This document shows, piece after piece, positions 47,757 to 62,700 of a stretch of 64,000 nt of DNA; position 1 is the stretch's first letter, and the number at the start of each line of letters is the position of its first letter. The notes under the pieces were generated by a model. That model saw only the letters and a list, made by a program, of their open reading frames with translations. It ran no database searches and was not told the DNA's origin. The DNA is taken from positions 117,875,454 to 117,939,453 of the forward strand of contig OV884009.1 of NCBI GenBank assembly GCA_930367205.1, in the 5' to 3' direction. Position numbers and translations under genes: made by a program. This DNA is from Acanthosoma haemorrhoidale (Eukaryota > Arthropoda > Insecta > Hemiptera > Acanthosomatidae).

Positions 47757-50700
47757 TCCCTATATAATGTAATATATCTTTTTTATTAGCCTGAATTTAA
47801 TGTATTTATTTGTACTTTCATCATTAGTCACATAGCTCATAGCCCTAGACTAAATATTTCTTTGAAAAAACATTATTATTATTATTCTACATATTCCTTC
47901 AAAGTTTAGGTTACAATAAACTGTGATAGATATTTTATTTTGTAATATATCCTTCGCACTAATGTTATTGGGTATTAATAAATGCTGCTTTATGTTGACA
48001 GTTCCTGACTATGAAGTAGTATGGTTGCGCAGTATCAGGAAGAGAGATGCACAGCTTGATGATCCAACTAAGCGCATCAGGCTGCAAGCTTTTGGCAGAG
48101 ACCTCAACTTGAAATTGGTAAGAAACGACCACTTAGTAAAAGCTGAGGTTCCGCTGTATACCGTTGCTACCAACTCAACCGGACATATCGTATACCAGCT
48201 AATACCACATGAGGTAAGCACAACTTTCCAACTATCCTCTCAAAATATGATCCCATTGTTGACGCCAAGTTCTCATCATGAATATTTTAGGAACCATCAG
48301 GTGATACCTATCAAGATGTCGAGAATGAGGCAGCGTTACTTGTTCACACTGACCCAACGGACGGATCTGTCCTCTTTGTAAGTATTCCATTAGTATTATA
48401 ATCTATTCAAAATTTTATTCTAATAAAATTACAATCTGTCTTATTGGGCAATAAGTAATTGTGTTCAATGTTCTCATTCATACCATATTTACAATTCTTC
48501 ATTCACTCGCTCATTCATACAGTATTTACGAATTACACAGAGACCTCCCAAATCCACTTGGTTGTCACCCCCCTCCCATGCGAAAGAGGAAGCGGAGTCT
48601 CAGGAAGTCCCCCAATGCTCCTCCATCAGCCCTGTCACCGGATACGAGCCACTACAGGCTCTATCTAGATCTCCCGCTGTCATTTTTTTATAACAGGTCA
48701 CTGCCACTTTAGTCTCCGAGGAGGATTATAGGGATGTGTAGCACAGTGTAATGACTGTGCTAGGGGATTAGGGTGTTTAGATAGGTTTCGATAGAATGAT
48801 TTTGGAAGCGATGAGTTCAAGAATTAAGATTGTTTTGAACGGTTTTGTTTCTGACGTAATAAGGGGCATAGGCTATTGTTCTCAAGACTTTTTATTGAAA
48901 GTACTAACTAGGATACAGAAGAAGAAAGGAATTTAAAAAAGCTAGTGGAAAGGACTTTCGGCAGAGAGTAAAATTAATGTGGGACCATTTTGCTTTAACT
49001 TTGATCGGTTGCACCAATACCCGATCTCTAGGTGTTTTTGAAGGTTATGGGATGTTATATCGGGGTCTAGGGGGGATGACAAGACTGCAGTGTCATCAGC
49101 AAATGTTGCCAGAAATGTATTAGGGGTAGATGAGACATCTGCGGTACATAGGCTATAGAGGATGGGACCCAGGACATGGGACCCTTTGGAACTCCTGCTT
49201 TTATGGGATAGTAATTAGACTATTCTAAACATCAGCGGATTTGGAAGTACCGGACCCTTTTGAGCTTGTAAAGCAAACCTGTTTGGCACGCAGGTCCTGT
49301 CAAAATCTTGAGCTATATCCAGAAAAGGACTAGTTCAGTACTGCTTGGTTTCAAACGCTGAAGATATGTGATCAACAACGTGAAGGCGTGGTTGAGTAGT
49401 GGAATGTTGTAAACAGTAACGAAACTGGTGAGTAGGAAAAATTCTGGATTTAACAATTGGAAGTAGGCGTTTTAATAGGAGTTTTTCAAAGATTTTTGAG
49501 TGGATAGGTAGTAGGGTATATGTACGGTAAGATGAAGTGTCATTGGGTGGTAACCGGGTTTAGTGAATAGGACAACAATAGAATGTTTCCAGAGGAGAGA
49601 AAAGTGCGTCGTTTGGATAATGCAATTATAGATGTAGTATAGGAAGCTTATGGCTTTAGGAGGAAGTCGTTGGAGAATTTGAAGAGTTAGGGGATAATAT
49701 CCGGGAGATTTTCGGTAAAGTAAGGTACTTAACCTCAGAGGGGTTAATGGCTTTTGTTCGAAGTGGCAATCGAAGACGCCCAGGACCCATCATCTCGGAG
49801 GAGATGCTGTGAAACAGGATGATATTTTAGGATATTTTTAGTTATATTCCACAGGGAATTATCCCTAGATATGCAGAGAGAAGGGTTGGGAATTAAAAGA
49901 ATTTGATCTAAATGCCGCTTTACCGATCGGCAGTAATGATTGTACGAGTGACGATGCGCAGGAGGTTGGGATCTTTACCACAATTTTCTGGAGTAGCGTT
50001 TGGATTGTATTAGGTCTTTGAGATGCTGAGGTAAAGGATTTTCATTGTGAAATTTGATGATGGCGGGGTGACGATACCTCCCTAGCCGACCTCTGGATCA
50101 GAGTAGTGAAAGAATTCACTCCATCGTCTAGGTCTTGGGATTTCAGGACACTTTGAAGTCTACGGAATCTGTAAGAAGCTGACGGAAGTGGTCCTAATCA
50201 ACTGGGCCCCTAATTAATTAAGATCAGATGACCAATAGTTGCCCGGGAGAGGAAAGACAGTGGAGCAATGTTTCCGTCTGAGTGCAGTCAGCAAAGCACG
50301 TCATAGTGTGTATCATGAGCCCCAATGTTGGTGTTTTGCGTTAAAGTCTTCACCCACAAGGAAACGGTGTCCGATTGAGTCTAGAAAGGAGATAAATTGG
50401 GAATCGGAAATGGATTTATTAGGAGGGTAATACACCGATGCTAGAGTGAGTGGGAAAGTGAACGGGGTGATTAACACTGCTGTGGACTGATGAAGGAAGT
50501 CATACGCTATACCAAACAAACTATGTAATGGTAACGGGGCAGTTTTTGAAGTATTTCTTTGGTGAGTAGATTATAAGCTGGTGATTTTCGCTTCGGCAGG
50601 TGATTTAATTCAGGGCATCTAGGGGTCTTCGGTAGAGTAGAAAGTTGTAGAGCTATGTCTGTTGATTTGGCGTGGATATTTCCATCCCATGATCTGCAAA

Positions 50701-53700
50701 GCGTTCAGCGATATGGTCGTTTGTTACGTCGTAACCAGTGTCAATCTACGGGTTAACCTCCTGCCCTCAGTGGAAAGTGGAAGAAAAGTCATTATGGTAG
50801 TAATTATTTTTATATGTTCTGATCCACCTTTTAGATGTATTTTTTAGATTGCTGTAGGTTTGTTTTCTTTCTGGAGTCGTGTTCAATGCCAAAGTTTTCT
50901 TGCTTTTGGTTTGTCAACGATAAATTGTCTAATGTAAATAAGATGCTGTGGAAGTATGTATTTTTTTTCTGGCTGGTTTGCAGTTGCTTTACAGCTCATC
51001 TTCTGGTACTCTGCAGCCTCTTCAAGCACGTTTCGTGTCTTCACAGATAAGGGAATGGCCGTGCTTAGTACCTCTTGACTATACTTCTAGTGTACCGATC
51101 TTGGCGCGAGATACCATTTCCTTTCTCATTCTAAGGTATCTTCATTTAAAACTAGATACATTTTTAGCGTTGAAATTATGGTTCGCCTCGGGGTACAATG
51201 ATTTCCGCTATGCCACTGAGAGATCAATTGTAGTATTGCTGTGTAGTTAAACGTTGTAGATTTGTAAGCATGTAGACTTGTAAGTTTGAAGTAGTGGATG
51301 GTTGGATGGATTAGCGTATGACAGCCACTCCACCGTGGCCTCTGTCATTCGGGTTGTTAGTTTTAAGTATAGTGTAACCTAATATAAAGGTTCGGGACCA
51401 GCTTTTTAGATGCGTTTGACTGATAAGAACTAACTCGATCCATCTTCCATGTAAAAAAATGTCTAGTTGGTATTAACGTTGTATTAAGCCGTTAGCATTC
51501 CATAACAGTATATCGATGGAGCAGACAGTAAATGTATTATTGAGTATATGAGGGACATGACTATTATTTACAATATTTCTGTCATTATCTTCGTAAGTAG
51601 ATGGAATATTCACTTTAAAGTTGTAAGTTGATCATTTATAACATGATTTCTTACCATTTGGTTAATATTGATGGGCATTGTATAGTTGAAGAGAAGCCTG
51701 CTGATATGGTGTAGGCATTTCTTTGTTGATTAGAAGGTTGTTGTGGTGGTGAAGTAATTTATTTTGGCTGTCTCCTGTGCCTTCTCTGCTGTATTACCTT
51801 GTTGCTGAGGTAATGAAAGTAATGCTATCGTCGGTAAGAGGTGGCTGTTGATAACCAGGTGGTCTGCATGTTCAAGAGCCTGCCATCGGATACACTAATT
51901 TTTATTGTATGTATTGGGTTATATTATGTCCTGAAAAAATACAGGCAAAATTTGTTTGTAGTATGATAATGTCCTAGCTATACTTATGACATTATAACCC
52001 ATTAATTGTTCCTCATGGATGATGATCTCCTCTTTGGGCGTAGAGTGATGCAACCCTTCAATGATCAAACTTTGCGTTCATCCGTTGAGCAAGTAAAACG
52101 TGGAAATCAGCCTTTGTATTTTCCAGATAATTCATAGTGTGTTATGAAGTCATAGTGCGTCATAATAGTTTTCGGATACAGTCACATTTTTAGGGAATGT
52201 TGTTGTGTTACCGAGTAACTTATCAACCTTGCATCCCCCCCCCTTAATGAACGGAACAGGTTTCATGCATTTTGCTTGAGGTGGTGGAATTTGGTTAGCT
52301 GAAGTAGAGACTTTTTTGTTATCTGTGACAGGACCGAACCGGTTACTCTAATGCTTACGTGCTGTGACTAATTTGCAGATCCCTTATTCGACCCTGTTAG
52401 TAAAATTCTCCCCCTTTCTTGCTTCCTTTCTTGATCAGTGCTTGTGGATTACATGCATCACGGGGTTACTTGAAGTCTCTAATTGAATGGGGTGTGTCAA
52501 GGGATTTAAGAGATACGATCTTGGTATCTCAAAGGCTGATGTTGTAACCAGGGAGTAACCTTAGTGTTTTAGATAAATACAGAATTATTTTTAGCAGATG
52601 ATTAATTCTTTTCCTAAGTCTCCAAGAGAGGCATATTGGATACAGTGAGATTCTTGGTGGTTGAGGTACGACAACAACTTTATTATGATGAAATTACAAT
52701 CTGCCTTTACTTAATAGGCAATAAATAATTGAGATAAGTTTTTTCATTCATACCATATTTACAATTCATCATTCGCTCGCACATTCATACAATATTTACA
52801 AACAGCCAGGAGCCCCCCAAGTCCACACGGTTATTGCCTCCCTCGCAAGCGAAAGAGGAAGCGGAGTCTTGGGAAGTCCCCCACGCTCCCCCACCAGCCA
52901 CGTCACCAGACACGAGCCAGTGGAGGCTGACGAAGAGCGTGAGAGCCACTTACGCTCAGGACATGATTGGAGAAACTGGCCATTGCCAGGACACCCACTG
53001 TTGCGCATTTATAGTAGGTCACGAGGCCACTGCCGTTTCAGTCTCCGAGGAGGATTATAGGGATAAGTGGAGCAGTGCAATGACTGTGCTACGGGATTAG
53101 GGTGGTTGGATAGGTTACTATGGAATTTCATGAATTTGGAAGGGATGAGTTCGAGAATGTAGGGTATATTAAGATCATTATGAAGGGTTTTGTTGGTGAC
53201 ATAATAGGGAGCAATTACTATTGTTCTCAGGACTTTTGATTGAAAGGATTGGGTGCGCTTGATGTTCGACTTTTTTGGTGTCCCCCATAGCTCTATTCCG
53301 TATGATTGGCTTAAGTATAACTTTGTAAATAAGTAGTTTATTTTCTATTGAGAGATGGGATGTCCTTCGAAGTAGTCTGTACAGTAGTCCAAAGCGTCTG
53401 TTTAATTCTTGTCTTTTTAGCCTCGTGTGTGGGTTCCATGTCAGTCTTTTGTCGAGATGGAAGCCTAAATACCTTACTGTCTCCGATACGCGGAGAGGAA
53501 TCGAATTGAAAAAGACTAGCGGACAGGACTAGCGGCAGAGGGTAAAGGTTATGTGGGAACATTTTGCTTCATTTACCTTGATTCGCCATTGATTGCACCA
53601 ATACTCGATCTCGTCAAGGTGTTTTTGAAGGTTTTAGGATACTATATCAGGGTCTGAGTGGGATGACAAGACTGCAGTGTCATCTGCAAATGTTGCCAAG

Positions 53701-56700
53701 AAGGTATTGGGGGTAGAGGGGACATCAGCGGTGTATAGGTTATAGAGGATGGGACCCAGGACGCTGCCCTGTGGAACTCCTGCTTTTATGGGATAGTAGT
53801 TAGAATATTCTAAACCACAGCGGACTTGGAATAAGCGGTTTGAAAGGTAGGACTTTAGGATTAGGAAAAGGGTCTGTGGTAAATATGTTTTGAGCTTGTA
53901 AAGCAAACCTGCGTGCCAAACCCTGTCAAAAGCTAGAGCTATGTCCAGAAATGCAGCAGTGCAATACTGTTTGGATTCAAGGGCTGAGGAAATGTGATCA
54001 ACAACGCGAAGGCCGGGCAAGATGGGACCGGTCAGCCTAACGTTTCCCGCCCATCTAATGTGTCCAAGAGCAAGTGGTAATGGGACGCACCTCCGTTTCT
54101 CGGATAGGCCGAACGAAGGGCTAAAGAAATCCGAAAACTATTAGCCGTCGGGTATTTGAGAGGATAGGGAGTAGGCTAATTAGACGGTAAGATGAGGCGT
54201 CGTTGGGTGGTTTTCCGGGTTTGGCGAATAGGACAATAATGGAGTGTTTCCAGAGGAGAGGAAAGTGTGTCGTTCGGATAATGCAATTATAGATGTAGGT
54301 TAGGAAGATTATGGCTTTATGAGGAAGTTGTTTGAGAATTTGAGGAGTGAGAAGATCATATCCAGGGGATTTTCGGTAAGGTAAGTTTTTCAAAAGGTAT
54401 TTGACCTCAGAGGGGTTAACAGCTTTTGGTGGAAGTGAGAGAGGTATAGGTGAAGTGAGGTAATCTTCTACAGTTGTGCTATGAGCATGGTTTTGATGAG
54501 AAAGGTGAGGTGTGAAAGTATGGGTAAGATGAAGAGCAAATTCCTCCGACCTATCCCCATCTTGGTGGTTGAACGGGGACATGACCTTATACTCGGGAAA
54601 GAGACCTCTGTGAGGCTTGGGCTGGTGAAACGAGTAAACTCAATGAAGAAGGAAGATGGAGAACTCTATTCGGGAATCGGATGTGTAAAAGGTTTCACTT
54701 ATGGACCTCATAAAAAATCGCTCGTTCAAAATTCACCCTCCATGGAAAGTACTATACAAGTTACTCTGTTCGGGATCAGGTCAAACACGAAATTGACAAA
54801 ATGATGAGCGCAAAAATTATCACGCGGATTACGGAACCTGCTCCTGCAGTATCACCAATGGTCGTGGTATGGCGTGTAAAGAAACTTTGCATATGCATTG
54901 ATCTGACAGATCTAAACAAGAATGCCAAGAGAAGGCAATTTCCACTCCAAAACATTGACGGCATTGCGGCAAAACTCTACGGATCTACCCGTTTCTCCAA
55001 ATTGGACTGTGTCAAGGGGTTCTGGCAAATCCCAGTAACTCCACGAACTGCCAAATACCTCACATTTTCAACTCCATGGGGTAGATATTCATGTCGGCGT
55101 GTTCCTTTTTGGCTTAGTAGTGCACCAGAGATATGTCAGCAATTTATGTGTTCCCTCCAGAAAGGGATTGACCAAGTCGAAATAGCAATGAATGATGTCC
55201 TCATACATGCGAAAACAGAAGACGAACTGCAGCAAGTCACAGAAAAGGTCCTGATGTGAATAAACGAATCTGGGCTAAAGCTAAATCGTGAAAAATGCAT
55301 TTACAATGCAACAATTTACAATTATATGTATTACAAATGTGAAAATCAATTTCTTGGCCATTGGGTTAGCGCTCCCTGCAAAGATTGCAAGCAGACCCTA
55401 AAAAGATAGAAGCTATTGATCGACTCAAAGTCCCACGAAATATCAAAGAATTACAGAGGCTGTAGGGTATGGCCACACATTTACCAAAATTCATCCCAAG
55501 TTGTCGGAGCACACAGCATCCTTCCGGAAACGTCTTGTGGAAGACGTGGAATGGGAATGGTCAGAGGATCAAGCCGAAGCCTTCAAGAAGCTCAAGACAG
55601 TTTTGGAAACCCCACCAGATAATTCTTCGTCTCTACAATTCGATGGAAGGAGTGAAACTTTCTGTGGATATGAGCCAGCATTCGCTTGGAGTCATTCTTC
55701 TTCAAAACGATCAGCCGGTTGCTTTTAGTTCAAGATCCCTGAGTCCGGCAGAAAAAAAATTATAGCCAACTGGAAAAAGAGGGTACAGCGATTCAATGGG
55801 CCCACACGTATGCGTGGAATTTTTTATTCCAATACACTCCAATTTATTTCAATTTTATTCCATTATTCCAATATTAACAAATACAAATCTTGTAATCGAA
55901 TTAGATCACAAACCATTTGAAGCAATAATGGGAGAACCGCTGTACAAGGCTCCAGCACGCCTTCAACGTATACTCTTTGAAGTAATGCCATACTGCCCAA
56001 AAGTAGTACATACAAAAAAGATCAGAATTGTACATCGCCGACTCACTTAGCTGTGATTGCGACAACAAACCAGAATACAACAAATCATCAAGCATAACCT
56101 TTCATGTCAGCGTTCCATTTTCCAAATGGAGGTTTGATTAATTGATTGGCAATATTAATAAAGATGCTGTGATGACTCAACTGAAAAATTATATCATAAA
56201 CGGATGGCCAGAGAGCAAAAATCAATTACCAAATGCCCTGAAAATGTTCTATAGCTTCTGTGAAGAACTGGGCCTGTACGATGGACTCATTGTGAAAGGG
56301 AGTCAAATTATCGCTCCTCAGATATGGTCCTTATGGTTTCCCTAATGCTGCAGGAACTTCACCGCGCCCACAGAGGTATTGAAACATATATAAAGATGGC
56401 TAGAGAGGTAATTTATTGGCCGAATATGTCAGATAACATAAAATACTTCGTGCAGAGCTGCCAGACTCGCCAATCGATGCAAAAAAAGACAAGCCTCAAG
56501 AGCTGTTGGGTGATACAGAAATTCCCAGTCACCCTTAAGAAATATTGGGTTCAGATTTATTCTAATGAAACCAAAAAGAGTATCTCATCATTGCAGATGC
56601 GTACTCAGGACTCTTCGGTTTTAAGCTTCTTCAGCCGAGAATAATTAATCTTTCAAATGTCAGACAAGCTCTGAAGAGCTATCAGGAGCAGCAGAAGAAG

Positions 56701-59700
56701 TTTCAAGATACAGAGAAGACTCCACATCAAGTATTCGCTCAAGGAGAAAGCATCATGTGAAGACGGGGGTCATAGAGACTGGGTGCCAGCCGCAGTAGTC
56801 GAGCCACATAAATCATCCAATTCCTACATCATTCCGACGCGAGATGGCATCAAGTACCGTCGCAACTCTTGGTTTTTGGGGACAAAGTATGAGCGCACAG
56901 AGATAAATACGGAGCTACCACCAGCATTGGAAGAAACCCCTTCAAAGGAAAGCCGTTCTTCTATTTCTCCAACAGATTCACCTCAGTCTGGGTCAAGGCA
57001 CTCCATATTACCGTCTCCACCTTTGGCATCTACCAGTTAGCTTACTGAACCAGAATCTAGCTCTACCGGCTAGCAGTCCCCTAGCCTGCCATCAGAACGG
57101 CCCATTATCAAGCAAAATGAGCACCCATCTGGCCGAAGCAGCAGACCGCCCCACCCTCCACCAGCAAGTCCGACACCACAAAGACCAGTTATTACACCAG
57201 AAGTGGTCGCCTGATTAATGTTCCGAAGAAGCTTAACTTTTAAGTTAGTTCGTTATATTTTTGTGTTATATTGTGATTACTTCAGTTACCTATGTTATCT
57301 TGTGATATTATGTTAATTATTTGTTAATAATTTTGTGAAGGAGGAGGATGTCAACGGATTTGAGAGATATGAGCTTTGTATCTCAAAGGCTGAGATTGTA
57401 AGCAGGGAGTAACCTTTGTGTTTTAGATGAATACAGAATTATTATTAGCAGATGATTAATTTTTTTCCTAGCTCTTCCAAGTTATAATCAATAAACTTAG
57501 TGATAGGGTGCATTTTTCATTTTTATTTATTTATTTCGTTTACTTTTCATTTCATTTCATTTAGTGAACATGATGATCAAAATGAAACATCGTAAAAAAA
57601 TAATTCAGGGTTATTAATCAATTACTTTGTAACAAAAAATAAATATTCCCATCAATATCTTATATAATCCTTTATCATTTTAGGAAGGAACCATAGGACA
57701 CGAACTAGTTTTGAAGCCTTTGCCGAAAGCTTTGAGGACCAGGGAAAATAACATAGAGAACGATGATGAAGTCGAACGAAATCATGTAGTTTACAAGAGG
57801 AACCAGCAGGTAGAGGGCCAGTATTCAGATTATGGTAAGAATTTCGAAATAACTAACAGGAAAGTAAATGCACGTGCAATTCTATTTCCAATATGCTTTG
57901 ATACTGAAAAATTGCTAAGAACTTTTGAAAACTAGTTGACCCAAATATTTGTGGAATTAGGTTTCGTCGCCTAATTGAAACAAAATTATTTTTGGTTCCC
58001 ATTTTGTTTATTACAGTGTGTTGTGTGTGTGTTGTTGTTGCTTATACAAGATTAAAATCCCCAGGAGAGCAATGCATATTTCATTTGTTCATTCGCCAAG
58101 CTCTTAAAAAGTAATAACCTTTCAATCCGAATCATTTCATTCCTATATCTCCTCTCTGTCCACTATGGGGTAATTTCTTGTGGAATATAAACAATTAGGA
58201 TCATCCTGTTTTACACCCTCTCAGTTTTAACAATGGGTCCTGGGCTAGGTCAGAGAGAACTCCAAATAATTCTCATCACATCCTTCCCTTACTTTTATGC
58301 CTCACGTTAGTCTTCAAAACCTACTTCATTCGTAACTTCAGCAGAGATCTTCACTTCACCTATTACGCTCTTATGTCCAACAAAGGCCATGACCCCTCTG
58401 AGGTATGCTTTTTAAAAAACTTGCCCTTCCAAAAATTTCCTGGATATTGGCTTACCCCTCAAATTCGAGAGCAACATCTAACCTATATTTATAAGCGCAT
58501 TATCCGAACCATTGTCCTATCCTATGGAAACACAATATTATTGTCCTTTTCACTAAACCTGGTAAACCACCTTATTTTAACCATTTTTTATCCAATTAGC
58601 CTGCTTCCTAACCTTTCAAAAATCTTTGAAAAACACCTTCTAAAATATATAAATTGTAAAATGGGGTAGCGTTACATTTGAATCAAACACTTTTATCTAC
58701 TCACCACCTTGGCTCCCGTTTACAAAATCTCACTGTTCAACAAAGCCTCCGTGTTGTTGTCAATTTAAATTGATTCATTCAGCCCTACACAATTGCATTA
58801 AGTATGGAGAAGCGCCATTTTCTTGATGGGCCTTCTTAACGGTGAGTCATTTGAGCAGCCGTCTTTGGCATCTTTTATAGAATAATCTAGTTAAGAGAGT
58901 ACAAACTTGATTGCAATACGTATATTTAAAATAGATAATGTATCTAATAAAATAATACTGTGTGTTTTTGAGACTATGAAAATGGAATGGAAATTATGAA
59001 TGTGCATATAATAATTGAATGATAAATGATTTCTTTTCTTTGTTTTTTATTTTTTGAGCAGCGCTGATGGAGCCAGGAGAATTGATACCTAACAGGAAAA
59101 GACGCTCATTGAGGGGAAAACGTGAGGCCCCATACGTCATCTATCCGGAGATATTAGTCATCGTTGACTACGATGGCTATAGGTCAGGACAATATCAACT
59201 TTATTATTAAATCTTAACATTTTTTTCAGATAAATGCTTCTTGAGATAAATGACAGCGGGTATTTTTCGATTTTTTTTTTTTTTCCCAGAAATCTTTATT
59301 TTGTTATATGTTAGCTGGACTCAATACAGATCGTTTCTAGAAGCCAGGGCGCCTCTAAACTAAAACTAAAATTTACACTTATTTATTGTAGGACAAGAGA
59401 AACATATGATGGGTTTATCGATTTTTTTCACGTCTTGCATCTCGCCTTGGAATTAACCATAAAACTTATACATTGCTTTATTCTACCTTGTCATCTACAT
59501 ATAAATTACCGTGATGTAATATTTTTATGTATAAACAGTTTTTTGTCTTGGGCAACTTATCGACTCATTTTAATATATTTAATCTTATGAATATTGTTAA
59601 ACCTAAACTATGGCTGATGTGAAACAAGTTTTACCGTATGTTTCATTTGTTGATCTAAAGGTAAAACTAGCCGAAGCAAAAATTGCCTAATAAGGGGTAT

Positions 59701-62700
59701 AAGTGTAATAAACAAACCACTAATTAGCGAATAGATTTATTTATATCCAATAAAAAATTGTAATGTCCTATCCCTTTCACACTACCACTTACCTTCAAGC
59801 CCTCGGTCTTATAATAACTACTATTGACTTGAAGAAAAAATTACATTTTAATCACGAAAAAAACAGAATGGAAATCAAGTTTCCAACGTGCACCGGGGTA
59901 ATCCAACCAACACAATAATCTGTAAAGGGTTCCAAGAAAAGAACTGAACTTAAAAGTCAATTTACTTTTCAAGCTATTGGTAATCGAAGCCCTTATGCAC
60001 TAAATTACAACCCCGTGTATTGTATACCGCTATGTGGTACACGACAGAATAATGGTAACTTCGGTTACCACATTGTTAAAAATATTACATCTAAAGAGTG
60101 TCGAAACACTGAATGGGCGGACATCTACAATAAATTAGATTATATTTAAAAATAATTTATTACAGGGAATAAGTAATAGTGGAGGTAAGAAATATCAACA
60201 CTTATTATTTATAATTACCAATTTGTGATGTTTAACCCGAACAGATAATACCATTTGCAATATTATCTGCATCATAAATATTCATAAAGTTGATGAATTA
60301 ACAATGGTAACAGAACCAATCTGCATTTAAGCTAAATGTAAGCTTATGAAAACAAAATACTACATCCAAAAAAAAACAAACATTAAATACAATGTAGATT
60401 ATAGTGGATCCATTCTCATTTATACACAATAAGAATATACTTAACTTAACCAAAACCCTGTGATAAAACAGTTACAAACTAACCTTCACAAAACAATCCA
60501 AGCTTTTTCTCACCACCCAAAAACCTCTTGTCTCCTTCAACGTTCTCCGCATGCACTATTATTATATATCCACGTATTACTATCGATCTCCATATCGACA
60601 CCGATTATTACCGTTCATAAACCTTATTTCAGCTTTAAGACTGTCCCAACATACTTAACTGTTCTCGGTGGATCCCTCAATAAGTGAGTGAATTAATCCA
60701 TTCAGTGTGTGTTATAGATAATATTGCACAGAGAAGCAAGCTATTTTGGGCCTGCCTCTGCCGTGCCACCGATAACACTGGGCAATAGGCATAATTATCA
60801 TCGCGGCGCCCGTGGCAGATTGGGTAGCACCGCTGTCTCTGATCCACAAAATCGTGACTCCCGACCATCACCTATTTTTTTTTAATAAAAATTATTTATA
60901 TTACTGATAAATATTGTTGACGATTAAACATGTGGTTCTATCAACAACTAATGTTGCAAAGTCAAAACGTTCAAGGTCTCATGGACCAACACCTACTCCA
61001 TCGCCAATTAAGAGGAAACCACAACGTTCAAACAGTAATGTGCCGATACATTCTTATGCAGCCAGCTCGATGGAGGACTTGCCACCGAATGCAAGCATTT
61101 CTAAAGAGACAGAAGAGACCGTTGACGTGTCTCGATTCATTATGCCAAATAGTTTCAAGGTGCTGAAACATACTCAAGGTGAGTATATGAAGCTATCCAA
61201 ACACCTAAACAACCTTGAATATTCCTCAAAAATATAAACAATTTTAAATTAAAGTGCTCACAATAGACAAAAATTGTAATACCCCCCATACGTATAGGGC
61301 TGTCATCAAATATTTTGAAGATACAAAGACGGATTTCCATACGTATCAGCTAAAGCAAGATAGATCACTACATGTGGTGATCAGAAACCTGCATCCCACT
61401 ATACCAGCTGACGAAATAGAGGAGACCTCTCAGCTCTTGGATACAAAGTTCGTCAAATCACCAACCTGTTGCGTGAGGATAAGCAACAAGACGAAGCTAT
61501 TAAAACGGCGTTACCATTGTTCTTAGTACATCTCGAGCACGAGAGGAAACCTGTAGTGTATTATTACTTTATATAAGTATAATATTTTTGAGCATACTTA
61601 TGAATTTTTCTAATAACTACAGTGTTTGAAATGTACACAAAAAAAACCTTCAGCATATGATTATTAATAATTACTAGACAAAGAAGAAATGTACTAGCAG
61701 GATCGGGACTTAAACCTGGGCCCTTGCCAACACTTTACCAACTGAGCTAACCTACACGAGAGGAAGATCTTCCCAATGGGAATCTCCGCGGTACTTGTCT
61801 TAGTCATTGTGCTTAGCCAAAGAGGATTCATATGAGCAGGATCGTCCACAGGCTATCTCAGGAGGTCCCAAGCTCAGGTCCTTCCCCTCCCTGTATAGTT
61901 TTTCTTTCTACAGTAATCATTAAATTCTCCAATCAGAAATTTCATTCTCAGCATCTAATAGCTAAATTCACAAGTGTGCTCAAAATGTACACGGTAATCA
62001 CAAACGCTATGTGATAGTCATCTGAGACTTCACAGATTCTTTAACCTGTTCCACCAAGAAAGCGTCTCTGACTCTATAATATAAAGTATATCCGCATTAT
62101 TACAAACGATCATTTTTGACTGGGACCACAAATTTTGTGGAAATAAAAATAAAATTATGCTGCCTATATCTTATGCATTAAATCAAATAGTTCTGCTAGA
62201 AATGATTAATCGATTGATTTGACGAAGAAAAATGAGATACAGGTACCGAATTACAAACTATCTATTTTTGAGATCTGTCTACCTAATGTCTAAATCTACT
62301 GATACTTTTCAAATTACTGTAACTAATTTTGCTTGTAATACATGAAATTAATTGGAATGTTTTTCTTATCCAGGTTGCATGGTGGGGACAACGTCCAAAT
62401 TAAAAGGTATTTTATTAGTTTTTGGAACGGTGTAGACCTGAGGTACAAACTTCTAAAAGGTCCTAAAGTTAGGATAAGTATCGCAGGAATCATCATATCC
62501 AGGGTAAGAAAACCGCAAAATAACATTGAAGTATATTTAGATTCTATGTTAATAAACATAAAATTATAATTTATGCTGCGAAGTTTCATCAAATAAAGTT
62601 TCATTATACACTACGCATCATGTCACCATTTTATGATGCTGGGATTTTAATTTATTTTGGATTGAATACCAACATCGACTAATTTAACTGTCATGCGAAA

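Larger units (their letters stand above)
52495..57505 (+). mobile_element. G4, Ty3/Gypsy retrotransposon with both LTR edges and TSD GGGTG
   Basis: The direct repeat GGGTG at 52,490-52,494 and 57,506-57,510 bounds the element. The 5' LTR starts TGTCAAGGGATTT (52,495) and the 3' LTR starts TGTCAACGGATTT (57,350) and ends TTAGTGATA. Between them are the end of protease, RT, RNase H and integrase in plus orientation. The gag gene and most of protease are deleted just after the 5' LTR, since protease sequence begins at about 52,630. A LINE-A copy (52,665-54,560) sits in the protease region. RT and integrase layout resemble the Mag-like group. Confidence 0.85.

Noticed and set aside
61694..61765. 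Functional tRNA gene
   Set aside because: Box A and box B are present, but the anticodon arm is too short and box B has a change. A pseudo-tRNA or SINE head fits better.
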